From Candidatus Peribacteria bacterium (lineage in GTDB: Bacteria > Patescibacteriota > Gracilibacteria > Peribacterales > Peribacteraceae): a DNA stretch of 50,194 nt. The notes under the pieces are model-generated. The model searched no databases, was not told the origin of the DNA, and worked only from the letters and a program-made list of their open reading frames with translations. Position numbers and translations under genes: made by a program. The stretch covers positions 1-50,194 of the forward strand of contig CAINWJ010000010.1 in the NCBI GenBank assembly GCA_903854455.1. Direction: 5' to 3'. This document shows positions 17,772-25,873 of this stretch, piece by piece (the stretch's first letter is position 1; every line of letters starts with the position of its first letter).

Positions 17772-18223
17772 TCTCTTACCTCCTCTGTCACAACAATCCC
17801 TCGTTCTCTTGCGATACGCAATACTTCGTCTAGAACATGTCGTGTTACACAATGATGCCTATCGGTATGGTGTTCTTGGTTCTGAGCATCAACATGTATG
17901 TGTAAGTATTCTTCATCGGCTGACTCTTCTTCCTGCGAAATGGAGAAGTAGCGTGTTTCTGCTGTTGGCGATCGATCGTTTCGCACGGTGCTACTGGGAA
18001 CACTTTGAATACATTCAGGGTTGGCATCGCTTACAAGAAATATTTTTTTGAGGAGCAGGGCAACAGACTCTTTTATGCTTAGGACTGCCTCATCGGAGCC
18101 AATTAATCCATATCCAATCGTGATAATGGTCAAGCCATGAGCTCTCTCTGCGACTATTCCAGGGACGTTTGATTGCATAGGATATGCGAGTGTGGTTGCA
18201 TTTTTTGTTGTAGCCAACACCAC
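17768..18223 (-). CDS. Unknown small acidic protein
   Basis: Up to 151 residues. I do not recognise it. The first part (HGLTIITIGYGLIG, then ESVALLLKKIFLVSD) looks like an alternating strand and helix fold; residues about 85-125 are acidic and His-rich (EEESADEEYLHIHVD, HHTDRHH); the end is a helix (VLDEVLRIARERGIVV). The GTG start at 18223 places the N-terminus close to the promoter of regulator 3; the ATG at 18178 (MQSNVPG) is the more natural start. It is divergent from regulator 3 and convergent with copy 8. The conserved-looking secondary structure favours a real gene, but not strongly. Confidence 0.5.
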   Translation of the reverse strand: MVLATTKNATTLAYPMQSNVPGIVAERAHGLTIITIGYGLIGSDEAVLSIKESVALLLKKIFLVSDANPECIQSVPSSTVRNDRSPTAETRYFSISQEEESADEEYLHIHVDAQNQEHHTDRHHCVTRHVLDEVLRIARERGIVVTEEVRD

Positions 18224-18234
18224 ACCACTGTCGC

Positions 18235-18240
18235 TATAAT
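18235..18240 (+). promoter_or_regulatory. Consensus -10 box of a leaderless promoter
   Basis: A perfect TATAAT lies exactly six bases before the ATG of regulator 3. There is no room for a ribosome binding site, so the transcript must start at or inside the first codons. Confidence 0.75.
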
Positions 18241-18246
18241 GACTAC

Positions 18247-19005
18247 ATGTCCGCCTCCCTCTTCGAAGAACTGGGTCTGAGCCCCAACGAAGCCAAGATC
18301 TACGACACGCTCATCACGTACGGCGGATCGGGGGTTTCGACGATCGCGCTGCGGGCAAAAGTGCATCGCAGCAACGCCTACGACGCACTCCGACGGCTCA
18401 TCGAGAAAGGGATGGTTCACGAGGTATTGGGGCAGCGGGAGACCATCTACGAACCCGTGGATCCGGTGAAGTTCAAGGAGCTACTGGCCGAGAAGATGCA
18501 GAAGTTCGAGGATGCGCTGCCGCAGATGGCACGGCACTTCCTCTCGCACCGGACAGCCGAGCGAGTCTCGGTCTACCGCGGGCTCGAGGGTGTCAAGAAC
18601 TACATGCGATTGGCGCTTCAGACCGGCGAAGACATCTTTACTCTTGGCGGGAAGTGCGCATGGCTGGATCCTCGTCTGAAATCATTCACGGAACATTTCT
18701 CGAAGGAGATGCGCAAGCGGAAAATGCAGAAACTGAGCCTCTTCGATGTGTCAGTGAAGGATCAGTGCCCCGCATCGATGCTACGAACCGTGGCCACGCA
18801 GTGGAAGTTTTTGCCGGAAGGGCATGCCACGCACTCCGCGGTTGATGTGTTTGGTGGGTACGTGGTGACGTTTACCGGAATGGATGTGCAGAAGCTTGGC
18901 GATGATCTGACACTGTTCGTGCTTGCAAGCGAGGATTTGGCGGAGGACTTCCGTGCGTGGTGGAATCTTATTTGGGATTTGATGCCGGGCAAAGCCAGGA
19001 AGTGA
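18247..19005 (+). CDS. TrmB-like HTH transcriptional regulator 3
   Basis: 252 residues. The winged helix begins LFEELGLSPNEAKIYDTLI, and the recognition helix region reads VHRSNAYDALRRLIEKGMV; the wing continues with GQRETIYEPVDP. This is the classic TrmB (PF01978-type) opening. The C-terminal domain has SVYRGLEGVKNYMR and ends in WWNLIWDLMPG. It is closer to textbook TrmB than regulators 1 and 2. It follows the last Cys-rich copy and precedes the ATPase gene, so its target could be either side. Confidence 0.88.
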   Translation: MSASLFEELGLSPNEAKIYDTLITYGGSGVSTIALRAKVHRSNAYDALRRLIEKGMVHEVLGQRETIYEPVDPVKFKELLAEKMQKFEDALPQMARHFLSHRTAERVSVYRGLEGVKNYMRLALQTGEDIFTLGGKCAWLDPRLKSFTEHFSKEMRKRKMQKLSLFDVSVKDQCPASMLRTVATQWKFLPEGHATHSAVDVFGGYVVTFTGMDVQKLGDDLTLFVLASEDLAEDFRAWWNLIWDLMPGKARK

Positions 19006-19087
19006 TCGTTGAATGGGTTGCTTGCGGGTCGTCAGGCACGTTCTTGAGGCATTAAAAAACCCCATGGAAAAATCCCTCATTCTCCGC

Positions 19088-19093
19088 TATAAT
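19088..19093 (+). promoter_or_regulatory. -10 box upstream of the VirD4/TraG-like gene
   Basis: TATAAT, 33 bases before the ATG at 19127. The implied leader is about 26 bases and contains no clear Shine-Dalgarno motif. Confidence 0.55.
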
Positions 19094-19126
19094 TAGCTAT
19101 CAGGGCTACTATTTCCCTGATCATGC

Positions 19127-21370
19127 ATGGCCAATGATCTTCGCTACTTTCACGTGGTGGTGCCGCAAGGCACGGAGGGGAATACAAAGCTGGAATCCAA
19201 GTTCCAGGAACTGCTCATAAACATGCGCAATACGTTTACCGGCAAGCGCGTGTCGCTGGAGTTCTTCGGGATGGGTCAGTACACGTACTTCTTCATCGTC
19301 GTGGAGGAGAAATTGCTGGAAACCGTGGAAGGGCTTGTCTACGCCTCGTTTCCGGATGCTGAGGTGAAGGAAACGCAGGACTACACATTGCAGTACGATC
19401 CCGCGCACCTGGGGTTTGCGGGTGCCACTGTCACACTCCATCACTCGGACATCTATCCCATCAAGACGTACGACATGTTCGAGGAAGATTCCGCGACGCG
19501 CATCTTCTCCGTTATTTCCAAGATTCCATCCGGTGATCAGGTCTGGGTCCAGATGATCGCGGAGCCGCAGGATGATACGGCGCTCTACCACCTCATCCGG
19601 AAGTTCAGGATCCGTGTTGCCGACTTCATGCACTTCTTCTCCATCCGCGACCGGATGCGACCGGGCGGCAGGGCGAGCATCCAGCCGGTCCGTCACAAGC
19701 GGGCGCATGAGAAGATGGAGATCAAGCCGTACACGGTGAGTATCCGCTGCGCCTACCTGAGTCCGGACAAAGCTTCCGCAAGCCGCAAACTGGCAGCGGT
19801 CACGAGCAGCTTCTCGCAGTTCAATGATCGCGACATCAACGAATTTCATGGTCACGAAACCAAGAATCCCGCCAAGTTCGTGGCGCAGTATCGTTCCCGC
19901 AAACATGCAACGTCGTACGTTCTGAGTGCCAAGGAAGTCGCAACCCTCTACCACTTCCCGAACGCGGACGTCGTGCCGCACATCGTGCACGTGCTCGCCC
20001 GCAAGTCCGAGCCGCCACAGGATTTGCCGAAGGCCGGGGAGGAGGATGTCAGTCCGTTCGGTGTCACGAACTACCACAACAACTTCGTTCCCTTCGGCAT
20101 CCGCCGCGCGGACCGCCGGCGCCATCTCTACGTCGTCGGGAAGTCCGGTTCCGGTAAAAGTAAATTGCTGGAACTGCTGATCAACGAGGATCTCAAGAAC
20201 AACGAGGGTATCGCCGTCATCGATCCGCACGGCGACCTGATCGACGCATGTCTTCGGTACGTGCCGCAGCACCGCATCAACGATGTCGTCATCTTAGATC
20301 CGAGCGACACCGAGTTCCCGATCGCCTTCAATCCACTGGAGAAAGTCGAAGACGCGTACAAGATGCAGGTGACCATCGGGTTCCTGCAGATCTTCAAGAA
20401 ACTCTTCGGCAGCAACTGGTCCGATCGTCTGGAGCACGTGCTCCGCTACACGACGCTCGCTCTCCTCGACAGTCCGAACACCACCGTGCTCTCGATTCTC
20501 AAAATGCTCACGGACAAGAACTACCGCCAGAAGATCGTCTCACGCATCAATGACTCCGTCGTGAAGAGTTTCTGGGTCAGTGAATTCGCCGCCTGGAGTG
20601 AGAAGTTCGATGCCGATGCCATCACGCCGCTGCTCAACAAGGTCGGCCAATTCGTCGCGACGAACATGATCCGCAACATGATCGGGCAGCCGGTGACCAA
20701 GTTCAACATCCGCGACATCATGGACAAGAAGAAGATCCTGCTCATGAAAGTGTCCAAGGGTTTGCTCGGCGAAGAAAACTCATCGCTCATCGGTGCGATG
20801 TTCATCACGAAGCTGTATCAGGCGGCCATGAGTAGAGCCGATACGCCGGAGGACCAGCGCACGGACTTCTACCTGTACGTCGACGAGTTCCAGAACTTCG
20901 CGACCGACACGTTCACGGAAATTCTCTCCGAGGCGCGCAAGTACCGCTTGAACCTCACTATCGCGCACCAGTACATGGGTCAGCTTAGTGACGTCGTTCG
21001 CAAGACGGTGTTCGGCAACGTCGGTTCCATGATCAACTTCCGCGTCGGCGCGGAGGACGCAGACATCCTGGCAGAGGAGTATAACCCGATCTTCAAGGAA
21101 CGCGACATCATCAACCTCGGCATTCGCGAGTTCTACCTCAAGATGTCCGTGAGCGGTGAACTGCGCGAGGCATTCTCCGGCAGAACGCTGGATGCACCAC
21201 GACCGAAGGCAGACTGGACGCAGGCGTGCATCGAGCAGTCGCGACGGAAGTACTGCATGCCGAAGGCGGACGTCGAGACGATGCTCAAGCAGTGGGATGA
21301 AGCGGCGAGCGCACCGCCGAAGGAGGATGAGATGGATCCGGAGCAGGTGTTCGAGGAGCCGATTATTTAG
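19127..21370 (+). CDS. VirD4/TraG-like type IV secretion coupling ATPase
   Basis: 747 residues. The P-loop GKSGSGKS is at 338-346, followed by IAVIDPHGDLID; the Walker B region is FYLYVDEFQNF at about 581-591, and AHQYMGQL is a sensor-like motif. This is the HerA/FtsK/VirD4 superfamily, in the form common in CPR genomes as a conjugative-transfer family protein. The first 330 residues form a separate domain without membrane helices, so it would need a partner to sit at the membrane. It may pump DNA or protein, or power a pilus-like machine; no other secretion gene is in the window to decide. It stands alone between regulator 3 and the acylation pair. Confidence 0.85.
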   Translation: MANDLRYFHVVVPQGTEGNTKLESKFQELLINMRNTFTGKRVSLEFFGMGQYTYFFIVVEEKLLETVEGLVYASFPDAEVKETQDYTLQYDPAHLGFAGATVTLHHSDIYPIKTYDMFEEDSATRIFSVISKIPSGDQVWVQMIAEPQDDTALYHLIRKFRIRVADFMHFFSIRDRMRPGGRASIQPVRHKRAHEKMEIKPYTVSIRCAYLSPDKASASRKLAAVTSSFSQFNDRDINEFHGHETKNPAKFVAQYRSRKHATSYVLSAKEVATLYHFPNADVVPHIVHVLARKSEPPQDLPKAGEEDVSPFGVTNYHNNFVPFGIRRADRRRHLYVVGKSGSGKSKLLELLINEDLKNNEGIAVIDPHGDLIDACLRYVPQHRINDVVILDPSDTEFPIAFNPLEKVEDAYKMQVTIGFLQIFKKLFGSNWSDRLEHVLRYTTLALLDSPNTTVLSILKMLTDKNYRQKIVSRINDSVVKSFWVSEFAAWSEKFDADAITPLLNKVGQFVATNMIRNMIGQPVTKFNIRDIMDKKKILLMKVSKGLLGEENSSLIGAMFITKLYQAAMSRADTPEDQRTDFYLYVDEFQNFATDTFTEILSEARKYRLNLTIAHQYMGQLSDVVRKTVFGNVGSMINFRVGAEDADILAEEYNPIFKERDIINLGIREFYLKMSVSGELREAFSGRTLDAPRPKADWTQACIEQSRRKYCMPKADVETMLKQWDEAASAPPKEDEMDPEQVFEEPII

Positions 21371-21385
21371 GGAGCGATCATCCCC

Positions 21386-21412
21386 CTTCGCTAAAGCTTC
21401 GGGGGACAGGGC
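21386..21412. repeat. CTTCGGGGGACAGGG interspersed repeat
   Basis: CCCTTCGCTAAAGCTTCGGG forms a hairpin and continues into ACAGGGCGG. It belongs to the same broad family as the CCCTGAGCG elements at 35120, 38001, 43214 and 49422. Confidence 0.55.
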
Positions 21413-21427
21413 GGTCAGCGAACTGCG

Positions 21428-21449
21428 ATCAGATGAAGGTCTGATTTTT
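21428..21449 (+). terminator. Possible Rho-independent terminator
   Basis: ATCAGA and TCTGAT form a six-pair stem around a six-base loop, followed by TTTTCTT. It is short and A+T-rich, so it is a weak candidate for ending the ATPase transcript. Confidence 0.35.
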
Positions 21450-21486
21450 CTTGTGCTAGCATGATGCCGCTTCAGTGAGCTTCTTC

Positions 21487-23022
21487 ATGCCATTCAATTC
21501 ATTCTCATACCTCCTCGTTTTCCTGCCCGTGGCATGCGGAGGATTTTGGATTTTTCGCTCCAGAGGAATCTCCAATCAATGGATGCTGATCTGGCTTTGC
21601 TGCTGCTCGCTCTTCTTCTCTCTGCAGGTCGGCATGGGAGCAGTTTTGGTACTCCTGCTTTCGATTGTCATCCAATGGTTCCTTCTGCAGCGCATTGCCC
21701 GAAGCGGTACTTGGATGCGACGAGTCTGGTTTGTCACGGGTCTCATTCTGGTGATTGGTCTGCTTGCCCTCGTGAAATATGTCGATTTTCTTGCTCCGAC
21801 AGTGGGTGCAGTCATCACTCCGTGGCGGAGGATGCTTGTGCCACTCGGGATTTCCTTCATCTCGTTCCAGCAGATCGCGTGGCTCGTTGATCTGTACCGT
21901 GGAACCATCGCTTCGGCGCCCACATTCTTTTCGTACCTTGCCCACATCACGTTCTTTCCGTCGATCGCTGCAGGTCCCATCTCCCGTCCGGGCGAGCTGT
22001 CAGATCAGCTGTTCCGGCTTACGAAGCGAGTTTCCGCCCGTGAGGCATGTGTGGGATTTTTCCTGGTTCTCCTCGGGACGGCGCAGAAAGTTCTGATCGC
22101 AGACACGCTGATCTCGCTCACGGTTCCGGTTGCAGAGGCGGTGGGGCGTGGTGTGCATCTGAGTTTTCTGGAGGCATGGGGAACGACCATTTCCTACGCT
22201 CTGGGGCTCTTGTTTGATTTCTCCGGGTACACCGATGTCGCCATCGGTTCAGCTCTGCTGATCGGCATCCGGTTGCCGGTAAACTTCGATGCGCCGTACC
22301 GCTCCAAGAGCATTGTGGAGTTTTGGCGGCGTTGGCATATCACACTCTCATCGTTCATTCGCGACTACCTCTACATTCCACTGGGTGGAAACCGTTACGG
22401 GAAGATCCGGCAGTATACCGCACTGCTGATTGCCATGACGCTTGCCGGTCTGTGGCACGGAGCGGGATGGACGTTCATTTGTTGGGGATGGCTCCATGGG
22501 ATGCTGCTCGTCATCAACCATGGCTGGAGAGGAATGCGCAGTCGTGTGCTACCTTCATCGTGGATCACTGCTGGTTGGTATGCGGGCATCGCACGTTTGC
22601 TGACACTCTTCTGTCTCCTTGGCACTTGGCCATTCTTCTTCGCTCCATCCATGGGCGCAGCGCTCTCGATCGTGCGATCGATGGTTGCCGTTTCAGGCAT
22701 CGCACTGCCACGACAGATGGCATCATTCCTCGGTGGGATCGGATCAGGATTTCTGTCATTCACATTGCAGAATCAGCTCGTGGTATCGCTTAGTCAGTGG
22801 GTGAGTGTCGGAGCGGTCATCGTCATCGCGCTCTTCATCGCTGCTTTCGTTCCAAGCACCACTTCCTTGTTTCAGAAGTGGCTCACTCTTCATTCAGATC
22901 AAGAGCAGGTTGCTCTTCCCTTGCGCCCGTTCCATGCGATCTTCTTCGCACTTCTCACTGTTGGTACGTTTACCATGCTGCTGCTTCATGGTAGTCCACA
23001 ATTCTTGTACTTCACCTTCTGA
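21487..23022 (+). CDS. MBOAT-family O-acyltransferase (AlgI/DltB-like)
   Basis: 511 residues from ATG 21487; the opening MPFNSFSYLLVFLPV matches how AlgI-type proteins begin, so the GTG at 21475 is not needed. About ten to twelve hydrophobic segments. The AlgI signature is clear in the middle: FDAPYRSKSIVEFWRRWH, FIRDYLYIPLGGNRYG, and then LAGLWHGAGWTF with the catalytic His of MBOAT enzymes. Such proteins move acyl groups (often acetyl) across the membrane onto an exported polysaccharide or cell-wall polymer. It overlaps the SGNH-like gene by one base, which points to a two-component acylation system. Confidence 0.9.
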   Translation: MPFNSFSYLLVFLPVACGGFWIFRSRGISNQWMLIWLCCCSLFFSLQVGMGAVLVLLLSIVIQWFLLQRIARSGTWMRRVWFVTGLILVIGLLALVKYVDFLAPTVGAVITPWRRMLVPLGISFISFQQIAWLVDLYRGTIASAPTFFSYLAHITFFPSIAAGPISRPGELSDQLFRLTKRVSAREACVGFFLVLLGTAQKVLIADTLISLTVPVAEAVGRGVHLSFLEAWGTTISYALGLLFDFSGYTDVAIGSALLIGIRLPVNFDAPYRSKSIVEFWRRWHITLSSFIRDYLYIPLGGNRYGKIRQYTALLIAMTLAGLWHGAGWTFICWGWLHGMLLVINHGWRGMRSRVLPSSWITAGWYAGIARLLTLFCLLGTWPFFFAPSMGAALSIVRSMVAVSGIALPRQMASFLGGIGSGFLSFTLQNQLVVSLSQWVSVGAVIVIALFIAAFVPSTTSLFQKWLTLHSDQEQVALPLRPFHAIFFALLTVGTFTMLLLHGSPQFLYFTF

Positions 23023-24212
23023 TGTACCGACGATTTTTCCTCATCTACGGCGTTACGGTTCTCATTTTGTTGCTGCCACTCGGGTTCAATATGGTTTTCC
23101 TTTGGCGTGCGGGGGAACTGCTGTCACTCAAGCGCGTTGTCGAATTACAGCAGCGCGATGGACTGTTCTGCATCTACGGCCAAGCATCATCGGATGGTAC
23201 GGTATCCTACCGTTTCGCTTCCTACGAAAGAGTTCGACCGGAGATTATCGCCGTTGGATCGTCCCGGGCGATGCAGCTTAGGCAATCCTTCTTCACCCGT
23301 CCCTTCCTCAATCTCGGTGGCACCGTCCGGTCGACAGCGTCATTTCAGCCGCTGCTTGAACGATTGTTCAAAGTCCATCGTCCGTCGGTCATGATCCTCG
23401 CACTGGATCCCTGGTGGTTCGGTAGCGATTACTCGGCGTTCTATGCACAGGCGTTTCCTGGGGAAGAGAGCAGCATTTCGCTTCGGTCGATGCTGCTTCC
23501 TCTGCAGTGGATGCTCGCCGGCAATCTTTCGTTCCACCGGTACATTGCGACTCTTGTGCATGGGTGGGAAGGAGAGAATCCTTGTCGGATTGGTGTCGCT
23601 GCACGGGAACGCGGTGACGGCTTCGGTCCCGACGGTGCACGTCTCTACACATCGACCGTGACGCGTCAAAAGAGTGTACAGTCCGGATGGTCATTCCAGA
23701 ATATGGTTGCGTTGGCAGAGAGAGGGGATGGGATTTTTGGCTCACGTCAAACGTTGTCGGAGGATGCGGTTGCAAATCTTCTCCAGGCAATTCGTTATGC
23801 AGAAGCACAGGGTGTACATGTCGCAGTCATCGTTCCGCCCATCGCTCCTCGGGTGTACACGGCACTCCAGAAAATGCCGAACGCTCTCCGGTACGTCGAT
23901 CTCCTCATCGCCCGCCTGAAGGAGGAGCGGATTCAGCTGGTCGATGGATATGATCCGACATCACTCGATGCATCCTCGTGCGAGTTTTTCGACGGACAGC
24001 ATGGAGGAGACATCATTTCCGCCCGTCTCCTGAAGCGGCTCGGTGCCATCAGTACGGATGATGTCATTGTCCGTTCAGTTGATCGGGCCAACCTTACTCA
24101 GATTGTTCGTACATTGAGCGGCTCCGCCATCATTCCTAATGCGCGTGTGACAACCGTTCCGGAAACCGATTTTCTGGGGATAGGGTGTCAAAAAAAGAAT
24201 CCGCGACTGTGA
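23022..24212 (+). CDS. SGNH-like (AlgX/AlgJ-like) acyl-transfer partner protein
   Basis: 396 residues. The start overlaps the stop of the MBOAT gene (TGATG), so the two are translationally coupled. One N-terminal membrane helix (FLIYGVTVLILLLPLGFN) puts the rest outside the membrane. The extracytoplasmic part has AVGSSRAMQ (SGNH block I, Ser nucleophile) at about 85 and FFDGQHGGD near 325, a DxxH-like block V carrying the catalytic Asp/His. The context suggests that it receives the acyl group carried over by the MBOAT protein and esterifies a glycan. The family call rests on these motifs and on the neighbour. Confidence 0.7.
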   Translation: MYRRFFLIYGVTVLILLLPLGFNMVFLWRAGELLSLKRVVELQQRDGLFCIYGQASSDGTVSYRFASYERVRPEIIAVGSSRAMQLRQSFFTRPFLNLGGTVRSTASFQPLLERLFKVHRPSVMILALDPWWFGSDYSAFYAQAFPGEESSISLRSMLLPLQWMLAGNLSFHRYIATLVHGWEGENPCRIGVAARERGDGFGPDGARLYTSTVTRQKSVQSGWSFQNMVALAERGDGIFGSRQTLSEDAVANLLQAIRYAEAQGVHVAVIVPPIAPRVYTALQKMPNALRYVDLLIARLKEERIQLVDGYDPTSLDASSCEFFDGQHGGDIISARLLKRLGAISTDDVIVRSVDRANLTQIVRTLSGSAIIPNARVTTVPETDFLGIGCQKKNPRL

Positions 24213-24296
24213 CATTGGAAATAGTTCCCTCTATTCAACGGCAGTAGGACTTCAGTGGTATAGTACTTCCTTCTGAAGGTATATGTTTCTTAGAAT

Positions 24297-24971
24297 GTGG
24301 AGTATGGTGTTGTCATTCTTTCCAGAGACATTCTTTATCGGCTCTATGTCCTGCAAGGCAAATCAATGCAAGACATCGCGCATAAATTCGACTGTTCCGT
24401 GCATGCCGTGCAGTACTGGATGCAGCGGCACGACATCGCCCGTCGTTCCATCAGCGATGCCGTCTACCGAAAACACCATCCAAAGGGTGATCCATTCCGG
24501 TTCGTGGCGCCAAAAACACATGAGGACAGGATTCTTTTTGGGCTGGGAGTCGGTTTGTACTGGGGCGAGGGAACGAAGGCCAGCAAGCATGCGGTTCGTT
24601 TGGGCAATACAGACCCCGCTCTCATCGAATGTTTCATGGATTTTCTCGTCAGATTCTTTTCTATCAAGCGTAAGGATTTCCGCTTCGGATTGCAGATTTT
24701 TACAGATGTGCCTGCTCAGGACGCTTTGGCGTATTGGATATCAGCGCTCGACATTCAGAAGACCCAGTTCTATAAAGTCACTGTCACAAAATCAGGTTCT
24801 CTGGGAACGTACCGTAAGAAAAGCAGATTTGGAGTTCTGACCGTTTACTATCATAATACGAAGGTCAGAGATATCCTCGTACGTCTTTGCCGCCGTAGCT
24901 CAGGGGTAGAGCATTTCCATGGTAAGGAAAGGGTCACCGGTTCAAATCCGGTCGGCGGCTCCACACATTGA
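24297..24971 (+). CDS. HTH protein with LAGLIDADG-like core; frame runs through a tRNA gene
   Basis: 224 codons from GTG 24297. The N-terminus is an HTH (SMQDIAHKFDCSVHAVQYWM). The core (GVGLYWGEGTKASKHAVRLG, then a second half with LAYWISALDIQ) resembles a family of small proteins with a LAGLIDADG-endonuclease-like fold; this is from memory and uncertain. The last 28 residues (CRRSSGVEHFHGKER and on) are simply the translated tRNA-Thr gene, whose whole length lies in the frame. Either the protein really ends with this tail, or an older stop was lost. A gene of this kind next to a tRNA is reminiscent of an integrated or homing element. Confidence 0.7.
   Translation: MEYGVVILSRDILYRLYVLQGKSMQDIAHKFDCSVHAVQYWMQRHDIARRSISDAVYRKHHPKGDPFRFVAPKTHEDRILFGLGVGLYWGEGTKASKHAVRLGNTDPALIECFMDFLVRFFSIKRKDFRFGLQIFTDVPAQDALAYWISALDIQKTQFYKVTVTKSGSLGTYRKKSRFGVLTVYYHNTKVRDILVRLCRRSSGVEHFHGKERVTGSNPVGGSTH
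24889..24963 (+). tRNA. tRNA-Thr (anticodon GGT)
   Basis: A full cloverleaf: acceptor stem GCCGCCG/CGGCGGC, D stem GCTC/GAGC, anticodon stem TTTCC/GGAAA with loop ATGGTAA (anticodon GGT at 24921-24923), five-base variable loop, T stem ACCGG/CCGGT with loop TTCAAAT, discriminator T and an encoded CCA. GGT reads ACC and ACT threonine codons. It lies inside the 3' part of the upstream reading frame on the same strand. Confidence 0.95.
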
Positions 24972-24995
24972 CAATAGTGTGAAATTGAGTACATT
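24968..24995 (+). promoter_or_regulatory. Near-consensus promoter of the 78-residue gene
   Basis: TTGACA, a 16-base spacer and TACATT, then eight bases to the ATG at 25004. It starts just after the tRNA CCA end and implies a leaderless mRNA. Confidence 0.7.
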
Positions 24996-25003
24996 AGTGG
25001 ACT

Positions 25004-25240
25004 ATGCAATTAAACGAACAGGCATGGCTTGTGCCAGACAGGGGAGAAATTCCTAACAGAAATCATGAAACCATAGATCGGCAAGAGTGGAGGGAATTTG
25101 AGGAGCATCAGGAGCTTTGCCATAAAAAAGCCGTGCGTGTTGCATGGGCAGAGCGTGGTCGAAAAGTTTCAATATGCTTGGGAAAACCTGAGCATGAATT
25201 AACGCTATTCGAATTACTGTATACACAAACAGAGATCTAA
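25004..25240 (+). CDS. Unknown small protein
   Basis: 78 residues with no recognisable family. Mixed charge, one Cys pair apart from each other (C at 39 and 58), no membrane segment. Its reality is supported by a strong promoter placed exactly as for other leaderless genes here, not by homology. The 106 bases that follow, up to the SufU gene, contain nothing I can identify. Confidence 0.55.
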   Translation: MQLNEQAWLVPDRGEIPNRNHETIDRQEWREFEEHQELCHKKAVRVAWAERGRKVSICLGKPEHELTLFELLYTQTEI

Positions 25241-25346
25241 TTTCTCGATCTTGCTGAAATGATTGGACAAGTTCTCTGAGACAAAAAACTCATATTGAGA
25301 TCCTAACTTCCTTCACGAGAGAGCTCCACATAGGTTGCCATCAATT

Positions 25347-25757
25347 TCAATTCTCAACTTCCACAGTCTGGATCCAATCCTGTACGGGTTTCTTTTGCCA
25401 CTTTCTGATCGCGTTCTTGAGTGTATGGAGACAAAGGAGAGCGCATTTGATCCGACGGGGACCGACCGGCACACCGAGCATTCTCCGGATATCGTCCGGC
25501 GTGAGAGCTGCTGTCTGATCGGTTGTCTTGCCAGCCAATTCCTCGGAGAGCATCGACATCGCAGCCTGGCTGATGGCGCAGCCGGTGCCCTGCCAGCGGA
25601 TATCGGCGATTTTGCCATCCGTGATCCGGAGCTCGATCGTCAGATCATCGCCACAGCTTAGGTTCTCCTCGCGATGGGTCACGGTTGCCTTCTTGAGCAC
25701 TCCCGCATTGCGTGGGTGTTTGTAGTGGTCGAGGACGTTTTCTGCATAGAGATCCAT
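25347..25757 (-). CDS. sufU: Iron-sulfur cluster scaffold, SufU/IscU type
   Basis: 136 residues. The three ligand sites of the U-type scaffold are present: LSCGDD (C35, D37), GTGCAIS (C60) and RIKCALLC (C105). It receives sulfur from the desulfurase encoded upstream and either builds or relays it towards Fe-S clusters. The distance between C60 and C105 is IscU-like, without the extra loop of Bacillus SufU, while RIKC resembles SufU. It lies downstream of sufS on the same strand, about 100 bases away, with an octamer repeat between them. Confidence 0.88.
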   Translation of the reverse strand: MDLYAENVLDHYKHPRNAGVLKKATVTHREENLSCGDDLTIELRITDGKIADIRWQGTGCAISQAAMSMLSEELAGKTTDQTAALTPDDIRRMLGVPVGPRRIKCALLCLHTLKNAIRKWQKKPVQDWIQTVEVEN

Positions 25758-25792
25758 GCGTGAGTTGGAGGAAGTTTCCAGTTGATCAGATG

Positions 25793-25873
25793 AATGGCTA
25801 AATGGCTAAATAGTTAAATTGCTACATGTATCTACAATATCTTTTTCATTGCTAACCATTTAGCCATTTAACA
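25793..25873. repeat. Inverted octamer (ATGGCTAA) repeat
   Basis: ATGGCTAAATGGCTAAATAG runs in 8-base steps, and after a spacer the complementary series GCTAACCATTTAGCCATTTA closes a large hairpin. The right arm provides the stop codon of sufS. A similar half-copy lies at 47990-48010. Confidence 0.65.
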
